From: Methylotenera sp.
Lineage (GTDB): Bacteria > Pseudomonadota > Gammaproteobacteria > Burkholderiales > Methylophilaceae
Length of the DNA stretch: 64,000 bases
Assembly: GCA_020622105.1 (NCBI GenBank)
Contig: JAHRYP010000004.1
Location: forward strand, 62,001-126,000
Direction of reading: 5' to 3'
A model generated the notes under the pieces. The model did no database searches, had not been told where the DNA came from, and saw only the letters and a list, made by a program, of their open reading frames with translations. Position numbers and translations under genes: made by a program. This document shows, one piece after another, positions 10,238 through 20,100 of the stretch; the first letter of the stretch is position 1, and each line of letters opens with the position of its first letter.

Positions 10238-12784
10238 TTACCTAGTACTTGGACTCACATGCCAGATATTTTTAGCATAATCGCCAATCGCACGGTCACT
10301 TGAGAATTTAGCCATATTCGCTACGTTCAGAATTGCCATGCGCATCCATTCATCACGATTCTGGTATAGCTTGCCAACTTTATCCTGCGTTTCAATGTAA
10401 CTTGCATAATCTGCCAGTAATAAATACTGGTCATTATTCAACAGGTTATCCACTACATTCTGGTAGCGGTGTGGTTCTTCTACCGAGAAATAGCCGGTAG
10501 CAATCATATCCAGCACCTGTTTCAGCTCCGGGTTGCTGTTGTAATAATCACGAGGGTTATAACCACTGGCCTTCATTTCAGCGACCTGCGGTGTTGTCAG
10601 GCCAAAAATAAATATATTTTCGTCGCCGACTTCTTCCAAGATTTCTACGTTTGCACCATCCAAGGTACCAATAGTCAGCGCACCATTCAAAGCCATCTTC
10701 ATGTTACCGGTACCGCTAGCTTCAGTACCTGCAGTTGAAATCTGCTCTGATAGATCACTACCCGGAAACAGAATTTCCGCAGCAGAAACTTCATAGTTAG
10801 GATAGAACACGACTTTCAATTGGTCGCCCACCATTACATCTTCATTCACAATTGCAGCCACATCATTAATCAGACGAATGATCTGTTTAGCCATTGCGTA
10901 GCCAGGCGCTGCTTTACCACCAAAAATGATGGTGCGCGGCGTGATACCCTGCTCGCCGCGGCGAATGCGGTTATACATTGTAATCACATGCAGCACATTC
11001 AGTAACTGGCGTTTGTATTCGTGAATACGTTTAATCTGCACATCAAACAGACTCTCGGTATTAAGCTTTACACCCGTCACTTTTTCAATTTTCGCGGCCA
11101 ATCTTAATTTATTGGCCTGCTTCACCTGCGCAAAGGCTTTTCTGAAATCTGCATCGTCCGCCAGTGGCGTAATTTTTTTAATATGGGTCAGGTCTTTTTT
11201 AAAGTCTGAACCGATGGCTTTTTCAATGAGGCTAGTGAGGCCAGGGTTGGCCTGATTCAGCCAGCGACGCGGTGTAATGCCATTAGTAACATTGGTCATC
11301 TTACCTGGGTAAATTCTGTCAAAATCCGCAAACAGCGTATTTTTCAGTAATTCACTATGCAGCGCAGCAACGCCGTTCACCGTGTGGCTGCCAACTACAG
11401 CAAGGTGCGCCATACGTACGCGACGGCCATGGCTTTCATCAATGATAGATACGCGTTTCAGTAACTCCACATCGCCCGGGAAGTGGTGATTTACCATGTG
11501 CAGAAACTCATGATTAATCTTGTAGATAATTTCCAAGTGACGCGGTAACAGGCGTCCAAACAGATCAACTGACCATGTTTCCAGCGCTTCAGGCATCAAA
11601 GTATGGTTGGTGTAAGCAAATATCTTACCTACAAGTCCCCATGCAAAATCCCAAGGCAGATGATTCTCATCCACCAGCTGATACATCATTTCAGCCACAC
11701 CGATAGCAGGATGCGTATCATTGAGCTGAATTGCGATTTTTTCCGGCAGCAGCTTCCAGTCATCCTGAGATTTAATTTCATGCGTAGTCAGATAGCGACG
11801 CAGAATATCCTGAATTGATGCTGAAACAAAGAAATACTGCTGCTTCAGGCGCAGCTCCTTACCCATTTCACAGACATCGTTTGGATACAGGATTTTAGAG
11901 ATGCTCTCGGTCGCGTTTCGCTCCTGAACCGCTCTTTCATAATTACCATCGTTAAAATGGCGCAGATCAAATTCACGTGCGGCTTTAGCAGCCCACAAGC
12001 GCAGATTGTTCACTGTTTCAGTACCGTAGCCTGGTACCGGCACATCGTAAGCCATTGCAACCACATGTTCGGCATCAATCCAGTGCTGCGCCTGACAGCC
12101 ATCTTCAGGGTACTTGACCACGTGACCGTAGAACTTAATCGTGTACGTCGCTTCTGGACGTTGAAACTCCCAAATATTGCCGTAACGCAGCCAGTTATCA
12201 GGGTTTTCTACCTGCTGCCCGTTCTCAATACTTTGCCTGAACATACCGTATTCATAACGAATACCGTAACCTGCCGCAGGAATATCCATCGTTGCCATAG
12301 AATCCAGAAAACACGCTGCGAGCCGACCCAAACCACCGTTACCTAATGCAGCATCATTTTCAATTTCTACTGTATTTTCCAGATTGCGCCCTAAAGCAAG
12401 CAAACCTTCTTTCAACTCATCATTAATGCCCAAATTCAGTGCACTATTGCTCAACATACGCCCGATTAAGAACTCCAGTGAAAGATAATAAACACGTTTC
12501 GGGTCATCACGGTAATAGGATTCTGCTGTTTTAACCCAGCGCTCAACCACGTGATCACGCACAGCGTAACTTGCCGCCTCATACCAGTCACGCGGCGTTG
12601 CAGCATCGCTGGTCTTGAATGTAGAGAAAATCAAGTGTTGCTGTAATGCTTGCTTGATCGGAGGCAGCTTGATATCTGCTGTCACTTTATTTTTAGGATT
12701 TCTCTTTGAGGTTTTAGGAGATACTGCTTTGACTTCGCTTGGCGTTTTCATTTTGATGGGCTTTTTATTAGGTACACTTTGCAT
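10238..12784 (-). CDS. glgP: Glycogen/alpha-glucan phosphorylase
   Basis: An 848-residue GT35 phosphorylase that releases glucose 1-phosphate from glycogen or maltodextrin in the cytosol. The N-terminal domain has LSLEFLIGRMLSN and the substrate loop ENDAALGNGGLGRLAACFLDS (split here only by length). The C-terminal domain has the pyridoxal-phosphate lysine in EASGTGNMKMALNG and the following GTLDGANVEI. The first 40 residues are a Lys/Pro-rich extension not typical of the catalytic core. Length is normal and there is no break. No other glycogen genes are adjacent. Confidence 0.95.
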   Translation of the reverse strand: MQSVPNKKPIKMKTPSEVKAVSPKTSKRNPKNKVTADIKLPPIKQALQQHLIFSTFKTSDAATPRDWYEAASYAVRDHVVERWVKTAESYYRDDPKRVYYLSLEFLIGRMLSNSALNLGINDELKEGLLALGRNLENTVEIENDAALGNGGLGRLAACFLDSMATMDIPAAGYGIRYEYGMFRQSIENGQQVENPDNWLRYGNIWEFQRPEATYTIKFYGHVVKYPEDGCQAQHWIDAEHVVAMAYDVPVPGYGTETVNNLRLWAAKAAREFDLRHFNDGNYERAVQERNATESISKILYPNDVCEMGKELRLKQQYFFVSASIQDILRRYLTTHEIKSQDDWKLLPEKIAIQLNDTHPAIGVAEMMYQLVDENHLPWDFAWGLVGKIFAYTNHTLMPEALETWSVDLFGRLLPRHLEIIYKINHEFLHMVNHHFPGDVELLKRVSIIDESHGRRVRMAHLAVVGSHTVNGVAALHSELLKNTLFADFDRIYPGKMTNVTNGITPRRWLNQANPGLTSLIEKAIGSDFKKDLTHIKKITPLADDADFRKAFAQVKQANKLRLAAKIEKVTGVKLNTESLFDVQIKRIHEYKRQLLNVLHVITMYNRIRRGEQGITPRTIIFGGKAAPGYAMAKQIIRLINDVAAIVNEDVMVGDQLKVVFYPNYEVSAAEILFPGSDLSEQISTAGTEASGTGNMKMALNGALTIGTLDGANVEILEEVGDENIFIFGLTTPQVAEMKASGYNPRDYYNSNPELKQVLDMIATGYFSVEEPHRYQNVVDNLLNNDQYLLLADYASYIETQDKVGKLYQNRDEWMRMAILNVANMAKFSSDRAIGDYAKNIWHVSPSTR

Positions 12785-13163
12785 TTTAGCAAAAATTAGG
12801 CCAACTAACTGACTGTTAATGGAAAGTTACAATTTGAGCCGTATGTTTTTAGTCTTCAAGCGATTGCTTCAACATAAATTATCATAGATTGCCGCCCGCC
12901 ACGCTGCACTTGTAACAACGTTACCGTGCATCGATATTCGGTACTGTGATATCACCATGAAATATAGGTGTTTAACCGTAAAAGTCATAACCGCAGAATT
13001 TTAGATGCTAAATCGCCTTATTTACATGAGAAAACTAGGCTGTAGCGACCAGCAATGCAGTCCTCATCAACACATCATGCTCAATTAAGAATTAGCTGGT
13101 GCTGTTTTAATAACAAACTGCACCGGCTAATCTAAACTCACACATAATTAACTATGGCTAGCT
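12785..13163. other. Intergenic region with tps terminator
   Basis: No convincing gene in these 379 bp. An inverted repeat at 13091-13102 / 13120-13131 (ATTAGCTGGTGC against GCACCGGCTAAT, one mismatch) lies just beyond the 3' end of the TpsB remnant and is its likely terminator. The part next to glgP must hold the glgP promoter, but no clear sigma70 boxes stand out. Confidence 0.5.
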
Positions 13164-14558
13164 TTAAAACTCCCCACTCAACTGCACCCACAATCTGGGA
13201 GTACGCTCAGCAGAAGCTGGCTCCGATACAGGTGTGCCACCTTGCGTACGCCACGCCAAGTGTGCATCCAGTTGTAATCGATTGAACAATTGTGCATTCA
13301 CACCAATACCAGCACCGGCAATCGTCCGCCTGTTATCTGCACTAGTATAGTTGTCGTGATTCACTTTAATGCTGCCACAATCATAAAACAACACCCCTTG
13401 CAATTGCGGCAAGATGCGGTGACGCCATTCTAGATTGAGCATATTGCCTTCATCTCCTACAGCTTCACCTTGCGGGAAGGCTCGAATACTATAAGGGCCA
13501 CCCAAACTGAACTTGTCTGAAGAGTTAAGATTGTCAGCAGCCCATTGTCCGGACAGGGTAGCAGAGACCGTATCAACATTGGTAATGCGCTGTAGACGAT
13601 TGAGCATATAATTGGCTTTGGTAAAGTTGCCATTAGTGTGAGCAGATCCATCATCAACGGCACGCGATGAAGAGTCCATACTTAGATCACCGGAAACCAT
13701 TGTCACGTCAAATGAACTTTGTCCTGCGCCATTGATATCATCCTGATGGTTACCCATCAAGCCCGCCTGAAATGATTTCACGGTCTTGTCAGATTGACTG
13801 CTTACGCTATCAATATCATCATTCAGTGATTTGTGCTCGTAGGTCAGGGAGCCAATGAGTGAACCAGTCTGGCTCATTACAAACGGATAAGTCGCAAACA
13901 GACTGCTACCTCTGGCTGTACCATGTGCATCCCAGGAACGATACTCGCGATTCAGTTTGTACTGTGTGTGGGCGTATGCTGCTCCTAGCCGCAAACCATC
14001 GCCACCTAACGGCAACTGGTAGGCTAAACGTCCATAGGCCAAATCACGATTACTGCCGACTGCACGTAAGGTCAATTGATCGCCAATTTTTAATGGACTA
14101 TTAATTGCAAGCGATGCGCCAACTCGGTATTCTCCGGTATAGCGGTTGCCATAATTATCTACTTGGATGCGTCCATTGTAAGGAGCAGATGAGGTAGTCT
14201 CTACCAGCAAATCAGAAGTGCCGACTCTGGCTCCCGGTTGCAGAATGGCGCGCACACTGCCAACGCCTGCTGTATCACGCAGCAATAACAACTGCCTGTC
14301 TAATGGATCCTGTTCTAGCGGGGTATTATTCGAAAGGTCTTTCAGATGGTCTTCTACTCGTGAATCTTTGACACGGGATGTATTGTTGAGCTTAATTTCG
14401 GAAAGCGTGCCTTCCTGTACCGCAATCTGTAGCGCGCCGTCTTTAATTTCCTGAGCAGGAAGGTAGGCATTGGTCAGAAAGTAGCCACGCTCACGGTAAT
14501 AATGGTTAATGCGGGCAATGCCCGCTTCTAAGCCGGCTAAAGTTGTGGTGGTACCTAC
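13164..14558 (-). pseudogene. TpsB outer-membrane transporter, 5'-truncated remnant
   Basis: Homology to FhaC/ShlB-type two-partner secretion transporters begins at TLAGLEAGIARINHYYRERG (inside the first POTRA domain) and continues through YLPAQEIKDGALQIAVQEG, the second POTRA region, and a 16-strand beta-barrel that ends in the outer-membrane signature QLSGEF. The signal peptide, the plug helix and the first half of POTRA1 are missing. Upstream codons of the open frame (to 14693) are the TpsA gene read out of frame. The barrel itself is uninterrupted. Without a signal peptide it cannot reach the outer membrane, so it is presumably dead. Confidence 0.85.
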
Positions 14559-15312
14559 CATAACCAACCATTGCGCCCTCGTTGAGGTTGAGTGTGACTT
14601 TATTGCCGGCAATGATTGCGGCGGTACCAAGACGAGCGTTGATAACGCCTTCGTTGCGTGCTTCCGGTGCCAGCAGGGCAATGTAGCCGCCATCGGTTGC
14701 GGTAAGGGTGCCCTCGTTAACTACGCTACCGAGCTTGCGTTTGTTTTTGTAGAAATTGTAATTGCTGAACATGAAGTCGGCAGCGTCAATATTCAGTGTG
14801 GTGGCAATCAGGCCGCCGACATTGACTTGAGAATCCCGACCAAACAAGATGCCATTGGGGTTGCTGATCAGGAGCTGGCCTTTGGCATTAATGGTGCCAA
14901 AGACATCACTGGGGCTTTGACCCAGCACGCGTATGAGTGCCATGTCGCTGACTGATTGTTGTTGCAGGTTGAAGATTTCGCCGGCACCAACATTAAAACC
15001 CTTGGCATCGATGGCAAGCCGTGACGAGTTCTGAATAACAAGATTAGGATTGACGATAGCACCCTGACCGCCGACAATCGCGCCGCCTTCAAGGCCAGCA
15101 TGAGCTATTGTGGGGGTAAGTGCGAGCAGAAGTGTCAACGCTAAACTATGCGTCCATGAATGTTCATAATTAACGGGGGAGCCATCATCTACTTTACGGC
15201 GTACAGCTTTTTTACCCTGACCTTTGGCAGTTTCTGCAACCGCGACCCAGCATTGATTAATTTGACTCCATACTAAACGATAAACGCGATTTAACGCGGC
15301 ATGACTTTTCAT
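14506..15312 (-). pseudogene. TpsA filamentous-haemagglutinin-like exoprotein, N-terminal remnant
   Basis: The first ~245 codons of a two-partner secretion exoprotein. The extended signal peptide region is clear (NRVYRLVWSQINQCWVAVAE), followed by the hydrophobic core LALTLLLALTPTIAHA. The TPS domain follows with LVIQNSSRLAI, the NPNGILFG motif typical of the family, and GGYIALLAPEARNEGVI. Homology stops at about 14572 (LNEGAMV), after which the frame enters TpsB sequence out of frame and stops at 14506. The start at 15312 has AAGGTG 8 nt upstream. Hundreds to thousands of codons of the repeat region are absent. Confidence 0.88.
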
Positions 15313-15324
15313 TGGCATCCCCAC

Positions 15325-15692
15325 CTTAATATGACATCCGTCAAGTAATCACTAGACGTTATTAATGCCTTAATATAATTTTTATTGTTTTACTCTCTGG
15401 GGAACTTGATCAAATGTGTATCAATTCGCTTGAGCAGATAAAACTTTGCAGCGATTATATATATATCCATGGATATATCCATAACCCAAAAGGGGGATTT
15501 TAACCATTTTTTTAATATGGTTTTAATGAAAAAGACAAATTAGTTTGCTTTGTATGAATAAAACGCTGGATTTCAATTCAACGAATTGACTAGTGAGTGC
15601 TACTAGAGCATTTAAAAGAATCAAAGATTGGTCAGTCTGAAAATAAAAAAACCGCCAAGCATGAGCTGGGCGGTTTTTCCAAACGGTAAAAT
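15325..15692. other. Intergenic region upstream of the tps remnant
   Basis: No gene in these 368 bp. It contains an 18-bp perfect palindrome, ATATATCCATGGATATAT at 15461-15478, about 150 bp upstream of the tpsA start, which may be an operator. The far end carries the htpG terminator. Confidence 0.55.
15645..15678 (-). terminator. htpG rho-independent terminator
   Basis: AAAAAACCGCC at 15646-15656 pairs with GGCGGTTTTT at 15669-15678 around a 12-nt loop. On the minus strand the stem is followed by TTTTTTTATTTT, just after the htpG stop at 15693. It is a textbook intrinsic terminator. Confidence 0.9.
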
Positions 15693-17594
15693 TTAGCTGA
15701 TTAAACTATTCATACGTTTAACAAAACTGGCCGGATCTTCCAAAGCACCGCCCTCCGCTAGTAAAGCCTGATCAAACAGCACATGTGCCAAATCAGCAAA
15801 TACATCATCGGCACTTTCTGCCTCAATACGTTTCACCAATTTATGCGTTGGGTTAATCTCCAGAATCGGCTTGGTTTCAGGTGCTTTCTGGCCCGCTGAT
15901 TTAAGAATGCGCGCAAGGTTGCCGGACAAATCATGCTCATCACTCACCAGGCAAGCCGGGGAATCCGTCAGACGGTGCGTGACACGTACGTCTTTCACTT
16001 GCTCGCCCAAAGTCTGTTTGATTCTATCCACCAGTGTTTTTGCTTCTTCTTCGATTTTCTTCTGAATCTCTTTTTCAGTCTCAGACTCAAGCTTGCCTAA
16101 ATCCAGATCACCTTTGGCAATGGATTGCAGTTTCTTGCCTTCAAACTCAGTCAGGCTACCAAGCAGCCACTCATCCACACGGTCGCTCATGAGCAACACT
16201 TCAATACCTTTTTTGCGGAAAATTTCGAGATGTGGACTATGCTGCGCCGCGGCGAAACTGTCTGCCGTGATGTAATAGATCACATCCTGCTCCGGCTGCA
16301 TACGTGAGATGTAATCTTTCAATGAAACATCCGGCACATCGGTATCCGCTTTGGTTGAAGCAAAACGCAGCAAGCCTGCGATTTTTTCTTTATTGGCAAA
16401 GTCTTCACCCGGTCCCTCTTTGAGCACACGTCCAAATTCTTTATAGAATTTTGCGTAATCTTCCGGATTGTTCTCAGCCATATCTTCGAGCAGACTCAGC
16501 ACTTTTTTGACTGAACCAGCTTTAATCGCTTCAACATCACGGCTGGATTGCAGAATTTCACGCGATACATTTAACGGCAGATCAGAAGTATCAATCACAC
16601 CGCGCACGAAACGCAGGTACTGCGGCATGAGTTTTTCTGCATCTTCCATGATGAACACGCGTTTTACATAAAGCTTGATGCCATGACTGCGCTCGCGGTC
16701 GTACAAATCAAATGGCGCTTTGCCTGGAATATACAAAAGTGAGATATATTCCTGCTTGCCCTCTACGCGGCTATGCGTATAGGCCAGCGGATTTTCAAAA
16801 TCATGTGAAACGTGCTTGTAGAACTCCTGATACTCTTCTTCAGTAATGTCGTTTTTGCTACGTGCCCACAAAGCAGAAGCTTTATTGACGGTTTCATCTT
16901 CATCTGTTGTAACCTCAGCGCCATCTTTCCACTCGCTCTTTTTCATCACAATCGGCAGCATGATATGGTCTGAATACTTACGGATGATAGATTTCAATTT
17001 CCAGTCATTCAGGAACTCATCTTCACCTTCACGCAGGTGCAGCACAATTTCGGTACCGCGGCTGGTTTTGTCGGCATCTTCCAGTGTGTAATCACCCTCA
17101 CCGGCTGATTCCCAACGCACGGCCTCAGATGCACCGGCACGGCGTGTGGTTAGCGTGACTTTATCCGCAATAATAAAAGCCGAGTAAAAACCGACACCAA
17201 ACTGACCAATCAGATTGGCATCTTTGGCCTGATCGCCGGTCAGCGCGCTAAAAAATTCCTTGGTACCAGATTTGGCAATCGTACCGATATGGCTGATGAC
17301 TTCATCACGGCTCATGCCGATACCGTTATCAGCAATCGTCAGCGTGCGCGCCTCTTTGTCAAAAGCAATGCGAATTTTCAATTCACTGTCATTCTCATAC
17401 AAGGCGCCATTGGCCAATGCCTCAAAGCGCAATTTATCCGCTGCGTCTGACGCGTTGGAAATAAGCTCGCGCAATACGATCTCCTTGTTGCTATACAAGG
17501 AATGGATCATTAACTGTAAAAGTTGTTTAACCTCGGCCTGAAAAGCCATTGATTCTTTTGGATGCGTCTGTTTTTGTGCTGCCTCAGTGGACAT
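15693..17594 (-). CDS. htpG: Molecular chaperone HtpG (Hsp90)
   Basis: A 633-residue bacterial Hsp90, an ATP-dependent cytosolic chaperone. The GHKL ATPase domain is at the N-terminus with [20 protein letters not shown] (catalytic Glu and Mg-binding Asn), [11 protein letters not shown], and [12 protein letters not shown]. The middle domain has the catalytic Arg region ([11 protein letters not shown]), and the C-terminal dimerisation domain is complete. It lies alone, with a strong terminator downstream. The long interval to ppx holds a MITE-like repeat, so its promoter must lie within about 90 bp upstream or be separated from the gene by the repeat. Confidence 0.97.
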   Translation of the reverse strand: MSTEAAQKQTHPKESMAFQAEVKQLLQLMIHSLYSNKEIVLRELISNASDAADKLRFEALANGALYENDSELKIRIAFDKEARTLTIADNGIGMSRDEVISHIGTIAKSGTKEFFSALTGDQAKDANLIGQFGVGFYSAFIIADKVTLTTRRAGASEAVRWESAGEGDYTLEDADKTSRGTEIVLHLREGEDEFLNDWKLKSIIRKYSDHIMLPIVMKKSEWKDGAEVTTDEDETVNKASALWARSKNDITEEEYQEFYKHVSHDFENPLAYTHSRVEGKQEYISLLYIPGKAPFDLYDRERSHGIKLYVKRVFIMEDAEKLMPQYLRFVRGVIDTSDLPLNVSREILQSSRDVEAIKAGSVKKVLSLLEDMAENNPEDYAKFYKEFGRVLKEGPGEDFANKEKIAGLLRFASTKADTDVPDVSLKDYISRMQPEQDVIYYITADSFAAAQHSPHLEIFRKKGIEVLLMSDRVDEWLLGSLTEFEGKKLQSIAKGDLDLGKLESETEKEIQKKIEEEAKTLVDRIKQTLGEQVKDVRVTHRLTDSPACLVSDEHDLSGNLARILKSAGQKAPETKPILEINPTHKLVKRIEAESADDVFADLAHVLFDQALLAEGGALEDPASFVKRMNSLIS

Positions 17595-17687
17595 AAGATT
17601 AAGCTCCTGATGTTAGAAAATAAAACAATGTTCTGTATGTGGGGATAACCCTGTTAAATTTCAAGCATGTCATCATGCACATTCTTG

Positions 17688-17843
17688 AGGAAACGCTGAT
17701 CAAATTGTCATTGCGAGGAGCGGCCTTTAGCCGCGAGCGCCGCATGGCGGGACGCGGCAATCCAGAATCTCTCTTTAGAATAAAACACTGGATTGCCGCG
17801 CTTTGCTCGCAATGACGGCTTTATGTACAAATCAGCGTTTCCT
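17688..17843. repeat. MITE/REP-like element, copy 2, with perfect terminal repeats
   Basis: A 156-bp element bounded by 13-bp perfect inverted repeats, AGGAAACGCTGAT (17688-17700) and its inverse (17831-17843). Inside are the GTCATTGCGAGGAGCGG and GCTCGCAATGACGG halves and an extra small stem (GGCCTTTAGCCGCGAGC). No coding capacity. It lies in the divergent htpG/ppx region. Confidence 0.85.
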
Positions 17844-17968
17844 GAAATTTTGACTAAATTTTCAATTTGTCATCAAAGTGTCAAACAAAAAAGCTGAAAA
17901 TAAACAATAATATTGTTTTACAAAATACAAACGCTAAGCACTCAGCGCAACCTCACCGGCTAAAACAT

Positions 17969-19489
17969 ATGGAAAACAACAATATCGCTACCCCAGCTGA
18001 CAAGGCGCTTTTAGCCGCAATAGACCTTGGCTCGAACAGCTTCAGGCTAGAAATTGGCCGACTGGATGGCGGCCAGATTCAGCGCGTTGAATACATCAAG
18101 GAACCAGTGCGCCAAGGCGGTGATTTGGACGAAAACCGCAACCTGACACCACAGGCTATCGAGCGCGGTTTACGCTGCCTGGCAAGGTTTGCCGAGCGTT
18201 TAGAAGGGTTTGACACATCACACGTGCGTGCGGTAGCAACGCAAACTTTGCGTGAAGCCAATAACCGCGAGGTATTCCTCAAACTAGCAAAGAAAACACT
18301 GGGCTTTGATGTAGAAGTGATCTCCGGCGTTGAAGAGGCGCGGCTTATCTATCAAGGCGTAAACCGCTTCTTGCCGCAATCTGACGAAAAAAGACTGGTC
18401 ATTGATATTGGCGGGCGCTCTACGGAATTTATTCTGGGTCAGGGCTTTGTATCCCACCACACCGCATCACTGCATGTAGGTTCTGTGGCATGGTCAATGA
18501 AACATTTTCCCGAAGGCGACTTTACCGAGAAAGCTTTTGCACGCGCAGAGATTGCGGCTGAATCTATTTTTGAAACCTTAGGTGCTAATTACAGCAATAA
18601 ACACTGGGATGTCGCCTACGGCGCTTCAGGTACGATAGGCGCAGTGGCAGACGTTCTTGTGCAATACGGCAGACATGCAGATGTTGTGACCAAAGAAGGT
18701 TTGTATTGGCTACGCGAAGAACTGCTACGTGCACGCAGCACTGATAAATTGCGCCTGAATGGCTTACGTGAAGATCGTAAACCTGTGATTGGCGGCGGCT
18801 TATCTGTGCTGATTGCAGTATTTGAGTTTTTGCAGATTGAGACTCTGAATGTTGCCAAAGGTGCACTAAGGCATGGTTTACTTTACGATATGCTGACGCG
18901 CGAAGACGATATGCTGGATTTAAGAAATGCATCGTTACGCCGCTTGGCTAAAAAATTCGATGTGGACCAGAACCATGCCAATACGGTTGCGGATGTAGCA
19001 GTAAAACTATTTGAAAAAGTGACTGAAGACATCAATTTTGCGTCGGGTGAACAGCAAATCCATGCCCGAAAATTACGCTGGGCAGCACAGTTGCATGAAA
19101 TCGGCAGCATGATTTCCCCAGTAGATACGAATATGCACGGCGCCTACATACTTGAGCACACCGAACCACAAGGCTTTGCACAAAGTGAGCTGCATTGTTT
19201 AAGCTTACTAATACTTGGGCACCGCGGAAAAATTAAACGTCTGGATGCAGACTTGTCCAATCGTGTATTTGTAATGCAGCTATTATGCTTACGCCTCGCA
19301 GTTATTTTATGCCATGCCCGTAAAAAACCCAATTTACGCGGCATTCAGATTTTATTAAACGCGAACACCGTCACACTGACACTGCCAGCCAACTGGCCAC
19401 AAAAATTCCCGCAATCCTATTATCTGCTGGATGAAGAAACGCTGGTCTGGCAAAAAGCCAACTGGTATCTGCAACTGCTTACAGCGTGA
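17969..19489 (+). CDS. ppx: Exopolyphosphatase, Ppx/GppA family
   Basis: A 506-residue protein from the ATG at 17969; the frame extends upstream only through a TTG. It removes terminal phosphates from polyphosphate (Ppx) or pppGpp (GppA). The ASKHA ATPase-like motifs are visible: phosphate-1 loop AIDLGSNSFRLEIG near residue 14, LRVAT-like RAVATQTLREA, VISGVEEARLIYQGV, the second phosphate loop VIDIGGRSTEFI, and GASGTIGAV. A C-terminal HD-like helical domain has QLHEIGSM and HTEPQGFAQSEL. The context with ppk1 and sixA favours polyphosphate turnover. Confidence 0.92.
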   Translation: MENNNIATPADKALLAAIDLGSNSFRLEIGRLDGGQIQRVEYIKEPVRQGGDLDENRNLTPQAIERGLRCLARFAERLEGFDTSHVRAVATQTLREANNREVFLKLAKKTLGFDVEVISGVEEARLIYQGVNRFLPQSDEKRLVIDIGGRSTEFILGQGFVSHHTASLHVGSVAWSMKHFPEGDFTEKAFARAEIAAESIFETLGANYSNKHWDVAYGASGTIGAVADVLVQYGRHADVVTKEGLYWLREELLRARSTDKLRLNGLREDRKPVIGGGLSVLIAVFEFLQIETLNVAKGALRHGLLYDMLTREDDMLDLRNASLRRLAKKFDVDQNHANTVADVAVKLFEKVTEDINFASGEQQIHARKLRWAAQLHEIGSMISPVDTNMHGAYILEHTEPQGFAQSELHCLSLLILGHRGKIKRLDADLSNRVFVMQLLCLRLAVILCHARKKPNLRGIQILLNANTVTLTLPANWPQKFPQSYYLLDEETLVWQKANWYLQLLTA

Positions 19490-19522
19490 TGCTTTTGTCA
19501 TAAAAAATTCATTTGCAATGCA

Positions 19523-19557
19523 AAATAAACGATATAAACTGTTTATATCGTTTATTT
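19523..19557. promoter_or_regulatory. 35-bp near-perfect palindrome upstream of H1-like gene
   Basis: AAATAAACGATATAAAC (19523-19539) and its exact inverse (19541-19557) are separated by one T. It ends 14 bp before the next ATG, directly upstream of the GAAGG ribosome site. There is no T run, so an operator is more likely than a terminator, although it also lies 33 bp after ppx. Confidence 0.6.
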
Positions 19558-19571
19558 GAGAAGGTGTCTTT

Positions 19572-20057
19572 ATGTCAAAAATCAATCCTGTACAAGCAGC
19601 AGCGCTAAGCGCACCTGTTGATAAAGTTACGCCAGCTAATAAAACAGCATCTGGCACAAAAGCCGCCACGCCTAAATCAGCGCCGATCAAAACACCGGCA
19701 ACTAAAGCGACTGCTGTCAAGCCTGCGACAAAACCTGTGATTGCCAAAGCTGCACCAGTCAGCAGTACCGCAAAAGCTGCTGCGCCTAAAAAAGCTGAAA
19801 AAGTAAAAACTGCAAAGCCTGCTAAAGAAAAAACGCCGAAACTTAAAATGGAGCGCGACAGCTTCACGATGCCCAAAGCTGAGTATGCACAATTTCATGT
19901 GCTGAAAGAACGGCTGAATAAGCTGGCTCAGCCAGCGAAAAAGAGTGAACTGTTACGCGCAGGGATCATGCAACTGAGCGCAATGACAGACGCAGCATTG
20001 AAAGCTGCACTGGCTAAAGTACCGGCCATTAAAACCGGCAGGCCAAAAAAGAAATAA
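19572..20057 (+). CDS. Histone H1-like Lys/Ala/Pro-rich DNA-binding protein
   Basis: A 161-residue, very basic protein. Residues ~10-90 are low-complexity Ala/Lys/Pro/Thr repeats like eukaryotic histone H1 tails and bacterial H1-like proteins. The C-terminal 70 residues form a compact unit (SFTMPKAEYAQFHVLKERL ... KKSELLRAGIMQLSAMTD) that resembles a ribbon-helix-helix fold. It ends in an AT-hook-like GRPKKK. It probably binds DNA or polyphosphate. Similar proteins in betaproteobacteria are uncharacterised. A good ribosome site (GAAGG) and the 35-bp palindrome lie just upstream; the convergent terminator lies just downstream. Confidence 0.7.
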   Translation: MSKINPVQAAALSAPVDKVTPANKTASGTKAATPKSAPIKTPATKATAVKPATKPVIAKAAPVSSTAKAAAPKKAEKVKTAKPAKEKTPKLKMERDSFTMPKAEYAQFHVLKERLNKLAQPAKKSELLRAGIMQLSAMTDAALKAALAKVPAIKTGRPKKK

Positions 20058-20064
20058 TACTAAT

Positions 20065-20100
20065 TAGCATCAGGCTAAATTGAATTTTAGCCTGATGCTA
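20065..20100. terminator. Bidirectional terminator
   Basis: TAGCATCAGGCTAAA at 20065-20079 is perfectly inverted at 20086-20100 with a 6-nt loop. It lies between convergent genes, its right arm includes the TAG stop of the PA2778-like gene, and T-rich tracts flank it on both strands. Confidence 0.85.

Noticed and set aside
14509-14955. 148-codon plus-strand ORF
   Set aside because: It is the antisense of the TpsA TPS domain, whose coding frame is clear.
19355-19876. 173-codon minus-strand ORF with hydrophobic appearance
   Set aside because: Antisense shadow of the Ala/Lys-rich H1-like gene and the ppx end; the hydrophobic look comes from complementing Ala/Lys codons.
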